A DNA stretch of 64,000 nucleotides from Oceanobacillus caeni (GCF_019037185.1 NZ_JAHHXM010000002.1:152776-216775), one strand, 5' to 3'; numbered from the stretch's first letter, positions 1 to 9,801 are shown. The notes: a model not told the origin generated them from the sequence alone. Made by a program: numbers and translations.

Positions 1-907
1 GTGCTTGTTTCATTTTTATAATACCTTGATTATTCATTTTTGGTTTTGCAGCTTTCATTTGATTTCCTAATAAGGCTCTAGCATGAATAAAATCAATTTC
101 GCCTAATATAGATACATTCTGATGAAGAAATTCACTCTGTTCCGCAATTAATCCGCTTAATTCATTTAAAATCCGATCTATCTCTTGTTTTTCTTTCATA
201 TAAGCAGCTTGTAAGTGATTATTTAATTCCACTACTGCTTTTGGTTCCATAAATAACGTTTGACCAGACGATGATTGATCATGAACAATTCCGCCAATAG
301 ACGCACGGTACTCTTGTTTTACCGGTATAACGTAACGATCATTTCTTATGGTCACGATGGAGTCAGATAACATTTTACTATTTGACCTTGTATAACCTTC
401 TAATTTTTCTTTCACTTTGGACTCGTATGAACGTATAGATGAACGTATACCACGTAACGTCTGGGATGCACTATCCATTACATGGCCATGATCATCAATA
501 CAATTTTTAATTTCTTGTTCCAGTTCCCGGAGAGAAATAATTTCGTCTACCATTTCTTTTAATATTGGTAAATCAACTTCTAGACTTCCAATAAAATTCT
601 TTACTTTTCTTCCACCATAAATGGTATTTGCTACGTTTAAACATTCTTCAGTAGTTAAAGTACCACCTATTTCACTTCTTTTGAGACTCATTCGAATATC
701 TGTAATTCCGCCTAAAGGAATAGATTGATTTAGTCTTATAATTTGTGCTGCTTCATCCGTTTCATCTTGCATTCGATTTACTTTCTCTATTTCAGTTGAA
801 GGTTTCATATTGGAAACATAGTCTTTACCAATGGATGTAGCTGCTTGATTGATTAATTGCTCAATAATTTTCGGAAATTCTAATATTTGAAGCACACGGT
901 CATTCAT
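1..907 (-). CDS. mutS2: MutS2 family ATPase/endonuclease (N-terminal part, runs off window)
   Basis: The minus-strand frame opens with [11 protein letters not shown] at 907 and stays open to the window edge, giving about 302 N-terminal residues. These match the MutS core/lever region of MutS2, including [10 protein letters not shown] and [17 protein letters not shown]. The Walker ATPase and C-terminal Smr nuclease domains would lie outside the window. MutS2 family proteins limit recombination and, in B. subtilis, act on collided ribosomes. The gene follows polX on the same strand with a 21-bp gap, the same order as B. subtilis zapA-cvpA-polX-mutS2, so co-transcription is likely. Confidence 0.93.
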   Translation of the reverse strand, partial: MNDRVLQILEFPKIIEQLINQAATSIGKDYVSNMKPSTEIEKVNRMQDETDEAAQIIRLNQSIPLGGITDIRMSLKRSEIGGTLTTEECLNVANTIYGGRKVKNFIGSLEVDLPILKEMVDEIISLRELEQEIKNCIDDHGHVMDSASQTLRGIRSSIRSYESKVKEKLEGYTRSNSKMLSDSIVTIRNDRYVIPVKQEYRASIGGIVHDQSSSGQTLFMEPKAVVELNNHLQAAYMKEKQEIDRILNELSGLIAEQSEFLHQNVSILGEIDFIHARALLGNQMKAAKPKMNNQGIIKMKQA

Positions 908-928
908 ACTTCTAAACTCCTTTTATTT

Positions 929-2647
929 CTACTTATTCCTGCTAAAAAAATTCATTAGTTTATCTTTATCCCATGTATTTATTACAGTATCTTTACGAAC
1001 CCAACCTTTTCTCGCTGTTCCTACGCCATACTTCATATGTTCAAGCATATGGTAACTGTGTGCATCAGTATTTATAGCTAGAAGAACTCCCGCCTCCTGG
1101 GCCTGCCTTGCCCACTTAGCCGATAAATCTAAACGGTTTGGATTTGCATTAATTTCTAAAGCTGTATTTGTTTCTTTCGCTTTTTCAATTAACTTATTTA
1201 CATCAACTTGATAGCCATCCCGTCTACCAATTAGTCTTCCGGTGGGATGGGCAATTAATGAAACGTACGGATTCTCCAATGCTGCAAACAATCTTTCCAT
1301 GATTTGCTCCTCAGATTGGTTGAAACTGGAATGAATCGCCCCAATAACGAAATCCATTTCTGTTAAGAAGTCATCTGAAAAATCTAAACTACCATCCGGT
1401 AAAATATCCATCTCCACTCCAGCAAATATATGAATATCATCATATCTCTCATTTAACTTATCAATTTCTTCCCTCTGTTTTCTTAATCGACTTTCGTCTA
1501 ATCCATTTGCAACACGTAGATACTTTGAATGATCTGTAATCGCTACATAGGAATAACCTTTATTTCGTACTTGATTAACCATTTCTTCCAATGATTGTGC
1601 ACCATCACTGTACGTTGTATGCATATGTAAATCGCCTTTAATATCATCAAGTTTTAAGAAGGGATAAGCTTTATCAAAAGACTCAACTTCCCCCGTATTC
1701 TCACGTATCTCAGGAGGAACATACGTTAAACCAAAATGATGGAAAAAATCTTCCTCACTTTTAAAAGTTAGAACTTCTTTTGTCTCCTCGATTTCCACAC
1801 CATACTCGCTAATCTTCTCGCCACGGGACTTTGCTAATTGCCTCATAGCCACATTATGGTCTTTTGATCCAGTAAAATGATGTAAGGTCGTTGCAAATTC
1901 CTTTTCTGTAACGATTCGAAAATCCACGTTTACATCATATACATCATCATAGATAACAGATACCTTTGTATCTCCTTTTGCAATAACGTCCTTTATACCA
2001 GGCATGTCCAAAAGTTGATTTCTAATGGACTCAGGATTTTTTGTTGAAATAATAAAATCAATATCCTTTATCGTCTCCTTCATTCGCCTTAAACTTCCGG
2101 CCAATGAAAACTTTTCAACATCTTTCATCGATTTTATATAGGTCTCTATTTTTTCTGCAATAGGTATAACATTAGCAATCGGTAGCCGTTCTGGACGGGT
2201 CCCCGCTTCCTCGATTGCTGCTAAAATTTTTTCCGCTGTTTTTTTACCGAAGCCAGGAAGAGTTTCAACCTTACCATTCTCACATGCCGCTCTTAATGAC
2301 TCTACATCCGTTACGTTTAGCTCCTGATAAAGCTTTGATAACTTTTTACCGCCTAATCCTGGTAATTGCAGTAATGGAATTAAACCATTTGGAACTTCTT
2401 GCTCAAGTTGTTTAAGTGTCTCTGATGACCCTTTTTCTATATATTCCAAAATAACGGTATTGGTCCCCTTACCAATTCCCTTAATCTTTGTGAAATCATC
2501 AATTTCAGCAAGCGATCGTTCATCTTTTTCTAAAGCTTGAGCAGCTTTTCTATAGGCTGATATTTTAAAAGAATTCTCGCCCTTAAGTTCTAAATATATT
2601 GCAATTTTCTCTAGTAATTTTATAATATCTTTTTTATTTATTGCCAT
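929..2647 (-). CDS. polX: Family X DNA polymerase with PHP domain
   Basis: This 572-residue protein matches bacterial PolX, a repair polymerase with 3'-5' exonuclease activity. In order: helix-hairpin-helix motifs near residues 56-67, 95-105 and 131-141; the palm with a GS pair near 184 and the metal-binding D-x-D near 195-197; and a C-terminal PHP domain with HMH near 343, ITDHSK, GVEMD, AHPTGR and NTDAHS. The longer frame starts at a GTG (2659) that lies inside the Shine-Dalgarno AAAGGTG. The ATG at 2647, nine bases downstream of that site, is therefore preferred. A large hairpin separates it from cvpA upstream. Confidence 0.95.
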   Translation of the reverse strand: MAINKKDIIKLLEKIAIYLELKGENSFKISAYRKAAQALEKDERSLAEIDDFTKIKGIGKGTNTVILEYIEKGSSETLKQLEQEVPNGLIPLLQLPGLGGKKLSKLYQELNVTDVESLRAACENGKVETLPGFGKKTAEKILAAIEEAGTRPERLPIANVIPIAEKIETYIKSMKDVEKFSLAGSLRRMKETIKDIDFIISTKNPESIRNQLLDMPGIKDVIAKGDTKVSVIYDDVYDVNVDFRIVTEKEFATTLHHFTGSKDHNVAMRQLAKSRGEKISEYGVEIEETKEVLTFKSEEDFFHHFGLTYVPPEIRENTGEVESFDKAYPFLKLDDIKGDLHMHTTYSDGAQSLEEMVNQVRNKGYSYVAITDHSKYLRVANGLDESRLRKQREEIDKLNERYDDIHIFAGVEMDILPDGSLDFSDDFLTEMDFVIGAIHSSFNQSEEQIMERLFAALENPYVSLIAHPTGRLIGRRDGYQVDVNKLIEKAKETNTALEINANPNRLDLSAKWARQAQEAGVLLAINTDAHSYHMLEHMKYGVGTARKGWVRKDTVINTWDKDKLMNFFSRNK

Positions 2648-2704
2648 TGTTATTTTCACCTTTTCATTAGAAAAATTACATGTAGCTCATGATATACTGT
2701 ACAA

Positions 2705-2788
2705 AATTAAAAGACTAATCCTTCTTATGTTAATACAATTGTACATGAGATACAATTGTATAACTAATAAGATGAATCAGTCTTAATT
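2705..2788. repeat. Long imperfect inverted repeat between cvpA and polX
   Basis: Two arms of about 34 nt (from 2711 and up to 2784) are near-complementary around a 7-nt loop at 2744-2750. The inner TACAATTGTA/TACAATTGTA pairing is perfect and the outer AAGACT/AGTCTT pairing extends into AATT. Read on the minus strand the stem is followed by TTTTAATTTT, so it could terminate or attenuate cvpA transcription before polX. The length and imperfection would also fit a small miniature-transposon relic. No second copy was seen in this window. Confidence 0.6.
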
Positions 2789-2812
2789 TATTTGCTGGAT
2801 AAAGTCCAAATT

Positions 2813-3355
2813 CTACTTATCTTCCATAAAAGAGAACCATAAATCTAAAATTTTACCCGAGAAATAAGGTGTCTGTTCAACAATAAATAATGCAATTGGT
2901 GACCCAGTTATCCATCCTTGCACTGTTTCTACTGGTGTTAATGCTAAGATATATAAAATAATAAATGCAATCAAATATACTTCTATAAATCCCAAAACCG
3001 CACCAAGCAATTTATTAACAGAATTAATAACAGGGATGGAGGCAACAAAATCGAGCATAGAAGCTATAATCTGCATGAAAATTTTAACAGCAATGAAAAT
3101 AAGTACAAATGCTACTGCATTATAAAACCCTTTTTCCAATGGTAACGTTTGAAGAAATGAAGCCCAAGTACTTTCAGGTAATTCTGGGTACGGTATCCAC
3201 AGTGCTAGTTTTGGCCCCAAATCATCACAATACATCGCTGCTACGGCAAAAGCTACGATAAATCCTACTAAATGTAATATTTGTAAAATCAATCCTCTTT
3301 TAAGCCCCATAAAAAAGCCAAACATTAAAAACAATAATAATACAAGATTAAACAT
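2813..3355 (-). CDS. cvpA: CvpA family integral membrane protein
   Basis: The 180-residue protein is hydrophobic throughout, with four likely membrane helices near residues 2-20, 25-42, 78-98 and 115-140. The opening FGFFMGLKRGLILQILHLVGF is typical of CvpA, named in E. coli for colicin V production; B. subtilis calls it YshB. Its biochemical role is not firmly known. It follows zapA by 6 bp and precedes polX, the conserved Bacillus order, so it is probably in one operon with zapA. Confidence 0.88.
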   Translation of the reverse strand: MFNLVLLLFLMFGFFMGLKRGLILQILHLVGFIVAFAVAAMYCDDLGPKLALWIPYPELPESTWASFLQTLPLEKGFYNAVAFVLIFIAVKIFMQIIASMLDFVASIPVINSVNKLLGAVLGFIEVYLIAFIILYILALTPVETVQGWITGSPIALFIVEQTPYFSGKILDLWFSFMEDK

Positions 3356-3361
3356 ATTCTA

Positions 3362-3625
3362 CTATTCCTCTTTCCTTTTCAATGAACCTACCAATCTTGC
3401 ATAATCTTCCTTTAACTTTAAGTAATCATTCATCGTATTTAAAGCGGTTAGTACAGCAAGACTTTCTGTATCAAGATTTCTATTAGCATTTTGCAAATCC
3501 TTCATTTTTTGATTAACAAGAGTTGCAACTAAACGTACATGACTTGCGGATTCTTCATCTGCAACTACTGTATAAGGTCTATTTTTTATTTCCACGGTAA
3601 CACGTTCTTTTTTTACTTCCGCCAC
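3362..3625 (-). CDS. zapA: Cell division protein ZapA
   Basis: The 87-residue product matches ZapA, a small coiled-coil protein that bundles FtsZ filaments at the division site. ESASHVRLVATLVNQKM and LAVLTALNTMNDYLKLKE are its signature segments, followed by a short charged C-terminus. The longest frame begins 15 codons earlier, but the GTG at 3625 lies eight bases behind GGGAGG and gives the usual family length (85 in B. subtilis). It is divergent from rnhC and leads the zapA-cvpA pair. Confidence 0.92.
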   Translation of the reverse strand: MAEVKKERVTVEIKNRPYTVVADEESASHVRLVATLVNQKMKDLQNANRNLDTESLAVLTALNTMNDYLKLKEDYARLVGSLKRKEE

Positions 3626-3786
3626 GAGAAAAGCCTCCCTGCCAAAGAATTCTACACCTAATATTAACATGAACCTGCTATTTTAAAAAGATTTTCCTTA
3701 TCCTACGTAGTTTGCTATAGTCAATATATATTGTTAAATGTTTAATTAAATTCCTATGTTAAGGAAATTTCTAAAGGAGAGATATC

Positions 3787-4722
3787 TTGGGACAGATTGT
3801 AACTGAATTATCAAAAGAAATTATTCTAGAAATGAAACAGTACTATCAGAATGCTCTTACCTCTACACCGCAAGGAGCAGTATTTCGAGCTAAGACTTCC
3901 AGTGCCGTTATTACCTCATATAAATCAGGTAAAGTACTATTCCAAGGAAAATCTCCTGAAGTGGAAGCTGATAAATGGGTAAATAATAAGACACAACCTA
4001 GCTTAATAAAAACTAAAACAAACAAAAAACATACCTATTCACCAGAGCCAACAATATTTTCAAATAGTCATATTGGTTCTGATGAAGCTGGTACTGGAGA
4101 TTATTTCGGACCAATTACAGTGGGAGCGGTCTATGTAGAGAAAGAGCAAATCAATTTATTAAAGGATTTGGGAATTAGAGACTCCAAAAACTTAACTGAC
4201 CCTATCATTAAGGACTTATCTAAAGAAATTGTGAAATTAAATATTCCGTATTCGCTTGTTATTTTACATAATGAAAAATATAACCGATTACAAAGAAAAG
4301 GTTGGTCCCAGGGGAAAATGAAAGCAATGTTACACCATGCAGCCATAAATCATTTGAGAAAAAAAATCGGTAAAGAAGCATTTTACGAAGGTATATTAAT
4401 TGATCAGTTTTGTGAACCAGGTGTATATATCAATTATTTAAAATCAGAAAATCGAGTATTACAAGAAAAAACCTATTTTATGACAAAAGCAGAAAGTTAC
4501 TCTATTGCTGTGGCTGCAGGTTCTATTGTTGCTAGAACTAGTTTTGTCAAGGAAATAGAAAAACTTTCAAATGAATTTGGCATTGAATTACCAAAAGGAG
4601 CTTCTAATAAAGTAGATCAGGTTATCGCAAAAATCATTAAAACAAAGGGAGAAAACGCCTTAGATTCGTTGGCAAAAGTACACTTTGCAAACACAAAAAA
4701 AGCAATAAAATACTTAAATTAG
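3787..4722 (+). CDS. rnhC: Ribonuclease HIII
   Basis: The 311-residue protein matches RNase HIII, which cleaves RNA in RNA-DNA hybrids including R-loops. An N-terminal TBP-like substrate-binding region of about 80 residues precedes the catalytic domain. The motif GSDEAGTGDYFGP gives Asp99 and Glu100, with a later acidic residue in LIDQF near 206. The start is TTG at 3787, six bases after AAAGGAGA. It is transcribed away from zapA and ends in a strong bidirectional terminator shared with the LysM-3D gene. Confidence 0.95.
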   Translation: MGQIVTELSKEIILEMKQYYQNALTSTPQGAVFRAKTSSAVITSYKSGKVLFQGKSPEVEADKWVNNKTQPSLIKTKTNKKHTYSPEPTIFSNSHIGSDEAGTGDYFGPITVGAVYVEKEQINLLKDLGIRDSKNLTDPIIKDLSKEIVKLNIPYSLVILHNEKYNRLQRKGWSQGKMKAMLHHAAINHLRKKIGKEAFYEGILIDQFCEPGVYINYLKSENRVLQEKTYFMTKAESYSIAVAAGSIVARTSFVKEIEKLSNEFGIELPKGASNKVDQVIAKIIKTKGENALDSLAKVHFANTKKAIKYLN

Positions 4723-4732
4723 TTGATTATGT

Positions 4733-4771
4733 AAAAAAAGGTTGCTTATGCATGCATAAGCAACCTTTTTA
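4733..4771. terminator. Bidirectional terminator between rnhC and the LysM-3D gene
   Basis: A perfect inverted repeat (GTTGCTTATGCATGCATAAGCAAC core at 4741-4764 in shortened form GTTGCTTATG/CATAAGCAAC) is flanked by an A-run on the left and a T-run on the right. It works in both directions between two convergent genes. Confidence 0.9.
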
Positions 4772-4783
4772 TTTTAAAGAAAG

Positions 4784-5575
4784 CTAGTCAACGATAGTTA
4801 CCTCAACGGTACGTCTGCCCCAATTATTTGCTTGTTCTTTCGTCGGTACATGGATATCAATCTTATTTCCATTAATTGCACCACCTGTATCCGAAGCAGT
4901 TGCATAACCATATCCTTCCACATGTACTTTAGTTCCTAAAGGAATGACATTTGGATCTACAGCAATTACTTTCGCATTTGGATTTGATCTTAAATCAACA
5001 CCAGTTGCTGTTATACCGGAACATCCTGTACAATGAGCGGTATATGCTGTAGCTTCAACGGAAATGGTTTTCCCTTGTGGTGTCGAATCATTATTAGTAC
5101 TTTCTTGTGTAGTTTCCTTTTCCTCCTTGACCTCAATTGAAGTTACTTTAGCATCAGATGCAGGATTGGAGTTTACCGCTGGAACATTACCATTCAAAGT
5201 TAGTTTCTGACCGGCATAAATCATGTTAGATGATAGATTATTCATTGATTTTAGTTGGGTTACGGTTAAACCGTTATTTCCACTAATCTTACCTAATGTA
5301 TCCCCTTTTTTAACAATATAATAACCTTCTTGATGACCTTGTTGTTTTTCCTGTTTTACTTCCTTGCCACCTTCAGTTTGTAAAATTTGTTTTGGATAGA
5401 TTAACGTACCTTTTAAGTTATTCACTTCCATTAACGATTCTACTGTTGTGTTATGTGCTAATGCAATTTCCCAAAGTGTATCCCCTTTTTGCACTTCATG
5501 TTGTGCTGATGCTACGGTTATTCCCACAAAGCTTGCCAAGATCAATCCCAAAAATACGGCTACTAAATTTTTCAT
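4784..5575 (-). CDS. Secreted LysM - 3D domain cell-wall protein (YocH-like)
   Basis: The 263-residue protein begins with a signal peptide (cut probable after ASA near residue 24). Two LysM peptidoglycan-binding repeats follow, near 26-67 and 86-128, each with the KGDTLW/KGDTLG opening. A linker rich in Glu, Thr and Ser leads to a C-terminal 3D domain (about 170-263) containing ATAYTA and ASDTGGAINGNKID, with the Asp residues that name the fold. The 3D domain resembles the catalytic core of MltA/resuscitation-type muralytic enzymes. The closest named relative is B. subtilis YocH, a WalR-controlled muropeptidase, but no clear WalR box was found. A long structured leader precedes it. Confidence 0.85.
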   Translation of the reverse strand: MKNLVAVFLGLILASFVGITVASAQHEVQKGDTLWEIALAHNTTVESLMEVNNLKGTLIYPKQILQTEGGKEVKQEKQQGHQEGYYIVKKGDTLGKISGNNGLTVTQLKSMNNLSSNMIYAGQKLTLNGNVPAVNSNPASDAKVTSIEVKEEKETTQESTNNDSTPQGKTISVEATAYTAHCTGCSGITATGVDLRSNPNAKVIAVDPNVIPLGTKVHVEGYGYATASDTGGAINGNKIDIHVPTKEQANNWGRRTVEVTIVD

Positions 5576-5589
5576 TATGTAGTCCCCCT

Positions 5590-5730
5590 TTTAATTGATT
5601 AAAGCCTTTGTTGCACTTTTGCAGACTTTTACGGTGGGGCGAGTAATGAAGCCCCTGGAAGAAAGTTTGAACTTTCCTATCTGCCAAGCTAATCGTAACA
5701 TGGTTAACACCTTAGTGCGGTTACACTCCA
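5590..5730 (-). promoter_or_regulatory. Structured 5' leader RNA of the LysM-3D gene, class unassigned
   Basis: On the minus strand the leader can fold into several nested helices. An outer helix pairs 5694-5686 with 5608-5597 (two-base bulge), and an inner GCAGA/UCUGC helix pairs 5684-5680 with 5625-5621. Enclosed are two adjacent hairpins: GGAAAGU-type arms at 5677-5657 and GGGGC/GCCCC arms at 5655-5636. An extra 5' hairpin pairs GUAAC at 5724-5720 with GUUAC at 5699-5695. The outer helix ends about 15 bases before the GGGGGA ribosome site, so control of translation is possible. Known relatives of the gene often carry c-di-AMP riboswitches, but the conserved bases of that class are not visible. 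Confidence 0.5.
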
Positions 5731-5904
5731 TTTAAGAGTATATTTCATACATTACAACTACTATATAATTTGTTTAATAGGTTCTATTCTCTATAAGACA
5801 AACATACCTATAATAATTTGGGTTCTTACTGCTATGAAATTTTATTAGAAAAAACTCGGTTTTGCTATTAGACTTGCATGTATATCGTTGCACTTGAATC
5901 CACA

Positions 5905-5947
5905 TAAAAAACACATAGAATCTTCCTTTCAGAAAATTCTATGTGTT
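5905..5947 (-). terminator. Terminator of pheST
   Basis: On the minus strand AACACATAGAA pairs with TTCTATGTGT around a 14-nt loop and runs into TTTTTTA. It lies just after the pheT stop codon. Confidence 0.85.
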
Positions 5948-5961
5948 AACGGTACAAACTT

Positions 5962-8388
5962 TTATGAACGTATATAAGAATTAAATTTATTATTTACTGC
6001 TTCCACAATTTTTTCAAATGAAGCTTCTACTTCATCGTCCAACAATGTTTTATGCGGATCTTGGTAAAGCAAGCTATATGCAACTGATTTCTTACCATCT
6101 GGAACATTTTCGCCTTCATACACGTCAAAAATACTTACTTGTTTGACAAGTGGTGCACCTACTTCTTCTATTACAGTTTTAACATCACCTGCCAAAACAT
6201 CATTATCTAGAATGAAGGCAATGTCTCTGGCAACAGATGGATATTTCGAAATCTCTTCAAATGATGGTTCACCATCGTAAGCATCAAGGATTTCTTCAAG
6301 ATTTAAATCAAATACGTATGTGTCTTTTAAATCTAATTCTTTTTGTAAACTAGGGTGTAACTGCCCAACAAACCCAATCGTTTTATCTTGAATTTTGACA
6401 ACCGCTGTTCTACCTGGATGCATATTGTCAACTTTCGCTTGATGGAAACTTATTGATACTTTTAAGTAGTCCGATAAACCTTCCAAGATTCCTTTTACAA
6501 CAAAGAAATCAACTTCTTTTTCCTCTTGTTGCCATGATTGCTCCAACCATTTTCCGGTTATCGCACCTGCAATTCTTAACAATTCTTTTGGCTGTTTGCT
6601 AATCTTTTGTTCATTAGAAATGAATACAGATCCCATTTCGTAATAAGCAAGATTACTTTGATTTCTAGCCAAATTATATGTTAAGGTACCTAACATTTCA
6701 GGTAACATACTTAATCTTAAATATTTGTGGTCTTCACTCATAGGCATCGCAAGGTTAATCGGAGTTGGATTCTGTTTCGATATTTCCGGACTTACTAGTC
6801 GATTTATATTTTTCTCGTTTGTAAGCGAATAAGTTAATATCTCTGAAAGACCAGCTGATTGCATATATTGTTTCACTTTACGTTTTAATAATTGCTTTTC
6901 TGTTAAACGTCCAGCTTGATTTGAACCTTCTGGTAAGGTATATGGCAACTTATCATATCCATAAATTCTTGCCACTTCTTCTAACATATCCTCAAATATT
7001 GTAACATCTCCGCGACGAGTCGGAACTTGAATTGTAAATGCCTCACCATCTTGTGTGAACGGGAATTGTAATCTGTTCAAAATATTCACAATTTCTTCAC
7101 TAGTAATTTCTGTTCCTAATTTCGCATTGATAGCAGAAGTCTCCATTGTTACTACTTTTTCCGACTTGTCTAACTCGTCGAATTCAACTACACCAGATAA
7201 TACTTTCCCATTTGCATATTTTTGTAAAAGATAGCTTGCACGCATACCTGCTTTTTTCACACGATTTGGATCAACGCCTTTTTCAAATCGTGTACTGGAT
7301 TCACTTCGTAAACCAGTCGCTTTAACCGTTTTGCGAACCGATCCACCATCGAAATAGGCCGCTTCAAGTAAAACATTTTTTGTTTCTGATGTTACTTCTG
7401 TGTTAGCACCACCCATAACTCCAGCCAAAGCAGTTGGTACCTTTCCATTTGTAATAAGTAACTGTTCTGTCGTTAGCGTTCTTTCTTGATCATCAAGAGT
7501 AACCATCGTTTCCCCTTCATTAGCACGGCGAACTACGATTTTCTCTGATGAAAAACGATCATAATCAAAAGCATGTAAAGGTTGACCGTATTCCATTAAT
7601 ACATAGTTTGTAATATCTACAACATTATTAATTGGACGAACACCAACGGCCATTAAATAGTTTCGCATCCATAATGGAGATGGCTTTATTTCTACATCCT
7701 GAATGATAAATGCACCATAATATGGATTTAGTTCCGGTGCTTCTACCTCAATAGCGATATAATCTTCCGTTTTCCCTTCACTAGTAGAATATTCTTCTTC
7801 AGGGAGATTCACTTCTTTATTAAGAATAGCAGCTACATCATATGCCACTCCTAGCATACTTAAAGCATCCGCTCTGTTTGCTAAAACATCTAAGTCTAAG
7901 ATGGCATCATTTAAATTTAAAAGGGAAACAACACTTTCACCTACTACAGCATCTTCCGGGAATACAAAGATCCCATCGGTAATATCTGTTGGGATATATT
8001 TTTCATCTACCCCAAGTTCCTGTAATGAGCAAATCATTCCATTGGATTCGATACCGCGTAATTTTACCTTCTTAATTTTAAATCCACCCGGAAGTTTTGC
8101 TCCTGGTTTTGCCACCGCTACTTTTTGTCCTTCGGCGACGTTTGGAGCGCCACACACGATTTGTAAAGTTTCATCCCCAACATCGACTTGACATAAATTT
8201 AATTTATCTGCGTTAGGGTGTTTCTCGCACGATACAACATATCCAACAACAACATTCGTACTTTCTTCGGCAAAATACTCAACGCCTTCTACTTCAATAC
8301 CAGATTTCGTAATTTTTTCAGCAAGTTCTTCTGGAGTAATATCTCCTAAATCAACGTAATTTTTTAACCAATTAAATGAAACTAACAT
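5962..8388 (-). CDS. pheT: Phenylalanyl-tRNA synthetase beta subunit
   Basis: The 808-residue protein is the full-length beta subunit of the (alpha-beta)2 phenylalanyl-tRNA synthetase. In order: a tRNA-binding OB fold near residues 40-150 (VGYVVSCEKHPNADKLNLCQVDVG), the B3/B4 editing domain (about 210-380), the B5 domain, the catalytic-like core and the C-terminal anticodon-binding FDX-ACB domain (about 715-806). It follows pheS by 13 bp and is read from the same T-box-controlled transcript. The start ATG at 8388 sits behind AAAGGAGGG. Confidence 0.97.
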   Translation of the reverse strand: MLVSFNWLKNYVDLGDITPEELAEKITKSGIEVEGVEYFAEESTNVVVGYVVSCEKHPNADKLNLCQVDVGDETLQIVCGAPNVAEGQKVAVAKPGAKLPGGFKIKKVKLRGIESNGMICSLQELGVDEKYIPTDITDGIFVFPEDAVVGESVVSLLNLNDAILDLDVLANRADALSMLGVAYDVAAILNKEVNLPEEEYSTSEGKTEDYIAIEVEAPELNPYYGAFIIQDVEIKPSPLWMRNYLMAVGVRPINNVVDITNYVLMEYGQPLHAFDYDRFSSEKIVVRRANEGETMVTLDDQERTLTTEQLLITNGKVPTALAGVMGGANTEVTSETKNVLLEAAYFDGGSVRKTVKATGLRSESSTRFEKGVDPNRVKKAGMRASYLLQKYANGKVLSGVVEFDELDKSEKVVTMETSAINAKLGTEITSEEIVNILNRLQFPFTQDGEAFTIQVPTRRGDVTIFEDMLEEVARIYGYDKLPYTLPEGSNQAGRLTEKQLLKRKVKQYMQSAGLSEILTYSLTNEKNINRLVSPEISKQNPTPINLAMPMSEDHKYLRLSMLPEMLGTLTYNLARNQSNLAYYEMGSVFISNEQKISKQPKELLRIAGAITGKWLEQSWQQEEKEVDFFVVKGILEGLSDYLKVSISFHQAKVDNMHPGRTAVVKIQDKTIGFVGQLHPSLQKELDLKDTYVFDLNLEEILDAYDGEPSFEEISKYPSVARDIAFILDNDVLAGDVKTVIEEVGAPLVKQVSIFDVYEGENVPDGKKSVAYSLLYQDPHKTLLDDEVEASFEKIVEAVNNKFNSYIRS

Positions 8389-8401
8389 ACGAGTCCCTCC
8401 T

Positions 8402-9436
8402 TTAAGCCTTATGATATTGTTTTAAGAAACGAACATCATTCGTATAAAAACCACGAATGTCGCTGACACCGTATTTCAACATAGCAATTCGTTCCGGTCC
8501 CATTCCAAATGCAAATCCGGAATAAACTTTTGGATCATAGCCTGCCATGGATAAAACTTTTGGATGAACCATTCCGCCACCAAGAATTTCAATCCAGCCA
8601 GTTCCTTTACAAACACTACATCCTTCTCCATGACAAACTTTACAAGAAATATCCATCTCAACAGATGGTTCTGTAAATGGGAAAAAACTCGGACGTAAAC
8701 GGATTTTGCGCTCCTCACCAAACATCTTTTTAGCAAATTTATCTAAGGTACCTTTTAAATCACTCATCCTTACATTTTTATCTACATATAATCCTTCAAT
8801 CTGTGTAAATTGATGAGAATGTGTAGCATCATCTGTATCACGACGGTACACTTTACCAGGACAAATCATTTTTACTGGCTGATTCCCTTCATACTCCTGC
8901 ATTGTACGTGCTTGAACCGGAGAAGTATGCGTACGTAACAATAGTTCATTTGTTATATAAAATGAATCCTGCATATCTCGGGCTGGATGGTTTTTGGGTA
9001 AGTTTAGGGCTTCGAAGTTAAAATAATCTGTTTCTACTTCTGGACCTTCTTTCACTTCATATCCCATTCCAATAAATAAATCTTCAATTTCTTCGACAAT
9101 ACTTGTTAGTAAATGGGGTCCACCAATATTAACAGGTCTTCCTGGTAATGTGACATCAATAGATTCTTCTTCTAGTCTTTTTTCTAAGGCTGCTTGCTCT
9201 AAACTCGTCGCTTTCTCTTCAATTGAAGTTGTAATCGCATCACGGACTGCATTAGCCATTTGGCCTATAATTGGACGTTCTTCGCTAGATAATTTTCCCA
9301 TCCCTTTTAACACTTTTGTAATGGATCCTTTTTTTCCTAAGTAACTTACACGTATATCTTGTAATTCTTTCAGATTTGCAGCTTGCGTTACTTTTTCCAA
9401 AGCTTCTTTTTGAATAGCTTCTAATTGATCTTTCAT
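8402..9436 (-). CDS. pheS: Phenylalanyl-tRNA synthetase alpha subunit
   Basis: The 344-residue protein has the class II synthetase core that activates phenylalanine. An N-terminal coiled-coil arm (about 1-85) precedes motif 2 ([20 protein letters not shown], near 190-210) and motif 3 with the [14 protein letters not shown] segment near the C-terminus. It is the first gene of the pheST operon, with RBS AAGGGAGG and ATG at 9436. Expression should respond to uncharged tRNA-Phe through the T-box directly upstream. Confidence 0.97.
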   Translation of the reverse strand: MKDQLEAIQKEALEKVTQAANLKELQDIRVSYLGKKGSITKVLKGMGKLSSEERPIIGQMANAVRDAITTSIEEKATSLEQAALEKRLEEESIDVTLPGRPVNIGGPHLLTSIVEEIEDLFIGMGYEVKEGPEVETDYFNFEALNLPKNHPARDMQDSFYITNELLLRTHTSPVQARTMQEYEGNQPVKMICPGKVYRRDTDDATHSHQFTQIEGLYVDKNVRMSDLKGTLDKFAKKMFGEERKIRLRPSFFPFTEPSVEMDISCKVCHGEGCSVCKGTGWIEILGGGMVHPKVLSMAGYDPKVYSGFAFGMGPERIAMLKYGVSDIRGFYTNDVRFLKQYHKA

Positions 9437-9473
9437 TATTTTAGCCTCCCTTTTTTTACATTTGAATGAAAAT

Positions 9474-9755
9474 AAAAAAAGCCCTCATTCCCAATAAGGG
9501 ACGAGGACTTGTATTCGCGGTACCACCCTTGTTGGCACATTAATTGTGCCCAACTCAATACTTGATAACGGATAAATCCGGAACACCTTTCTTTAAACAA
9601 AATATTTTGTACTCACATCTTTTATTTTGTTTAGCTCCAAGTGTCAGCTCCAGAGTGAAGGGACAACATTCCATACGATGGAAATGCTCACAGTCTTAGA
9701 CATTTCCTCCCTGTAACGCTCATGAATGTTATCAAACTCTTTCGACGCGTTCATA
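9474..9755 (-). promoter_or_regulatory. T-box leader (Phe) of pheST
   Basis: The conserved T-box sequence AAGGGTGGTACCGCG is read on the minus strand from about 9530. It is followed by a terminator hairpin (AGTCCTCGTCCC pairing with GGGAATGAGGGCT) and a run of seven Ts at 9474-9480. The upstream stem I region ends with CCCTTCACTC, which presents UUC (9659-9657), a phenylalanine codon followed by A as is usual for the specifier. Uncharged tRNA-Phe should favour the antiterminator and pheST read-through. Confidence 0.93.
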
Positions 9756-9801
9756 TATTTCATTCATTTTTTCGTATTTTATTACATTATAGTTAATTAT
9801 T

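Noticed and set aside
2647..2659. GTG start of polX at 2659
   Set aside because: The GTG is part of the Shine-Dalgarno sequence for the ATG at 2647.
5496..5687. Minus-strand open frame of 63 codons overlapping the LysM-3D start
   Set aside because: It coincides with the structured leader and the signal-peptide region of the real gene in another frame.
5590..5730. c-di-AMP (ydaO-type) riboswitch before the LysM-3D gene
   Set aside because: The gene type fits, but the conserved GACAGCTAAC and GGGGTGAATC-like blocks are missing, so only an unassigned structured leader is reported.
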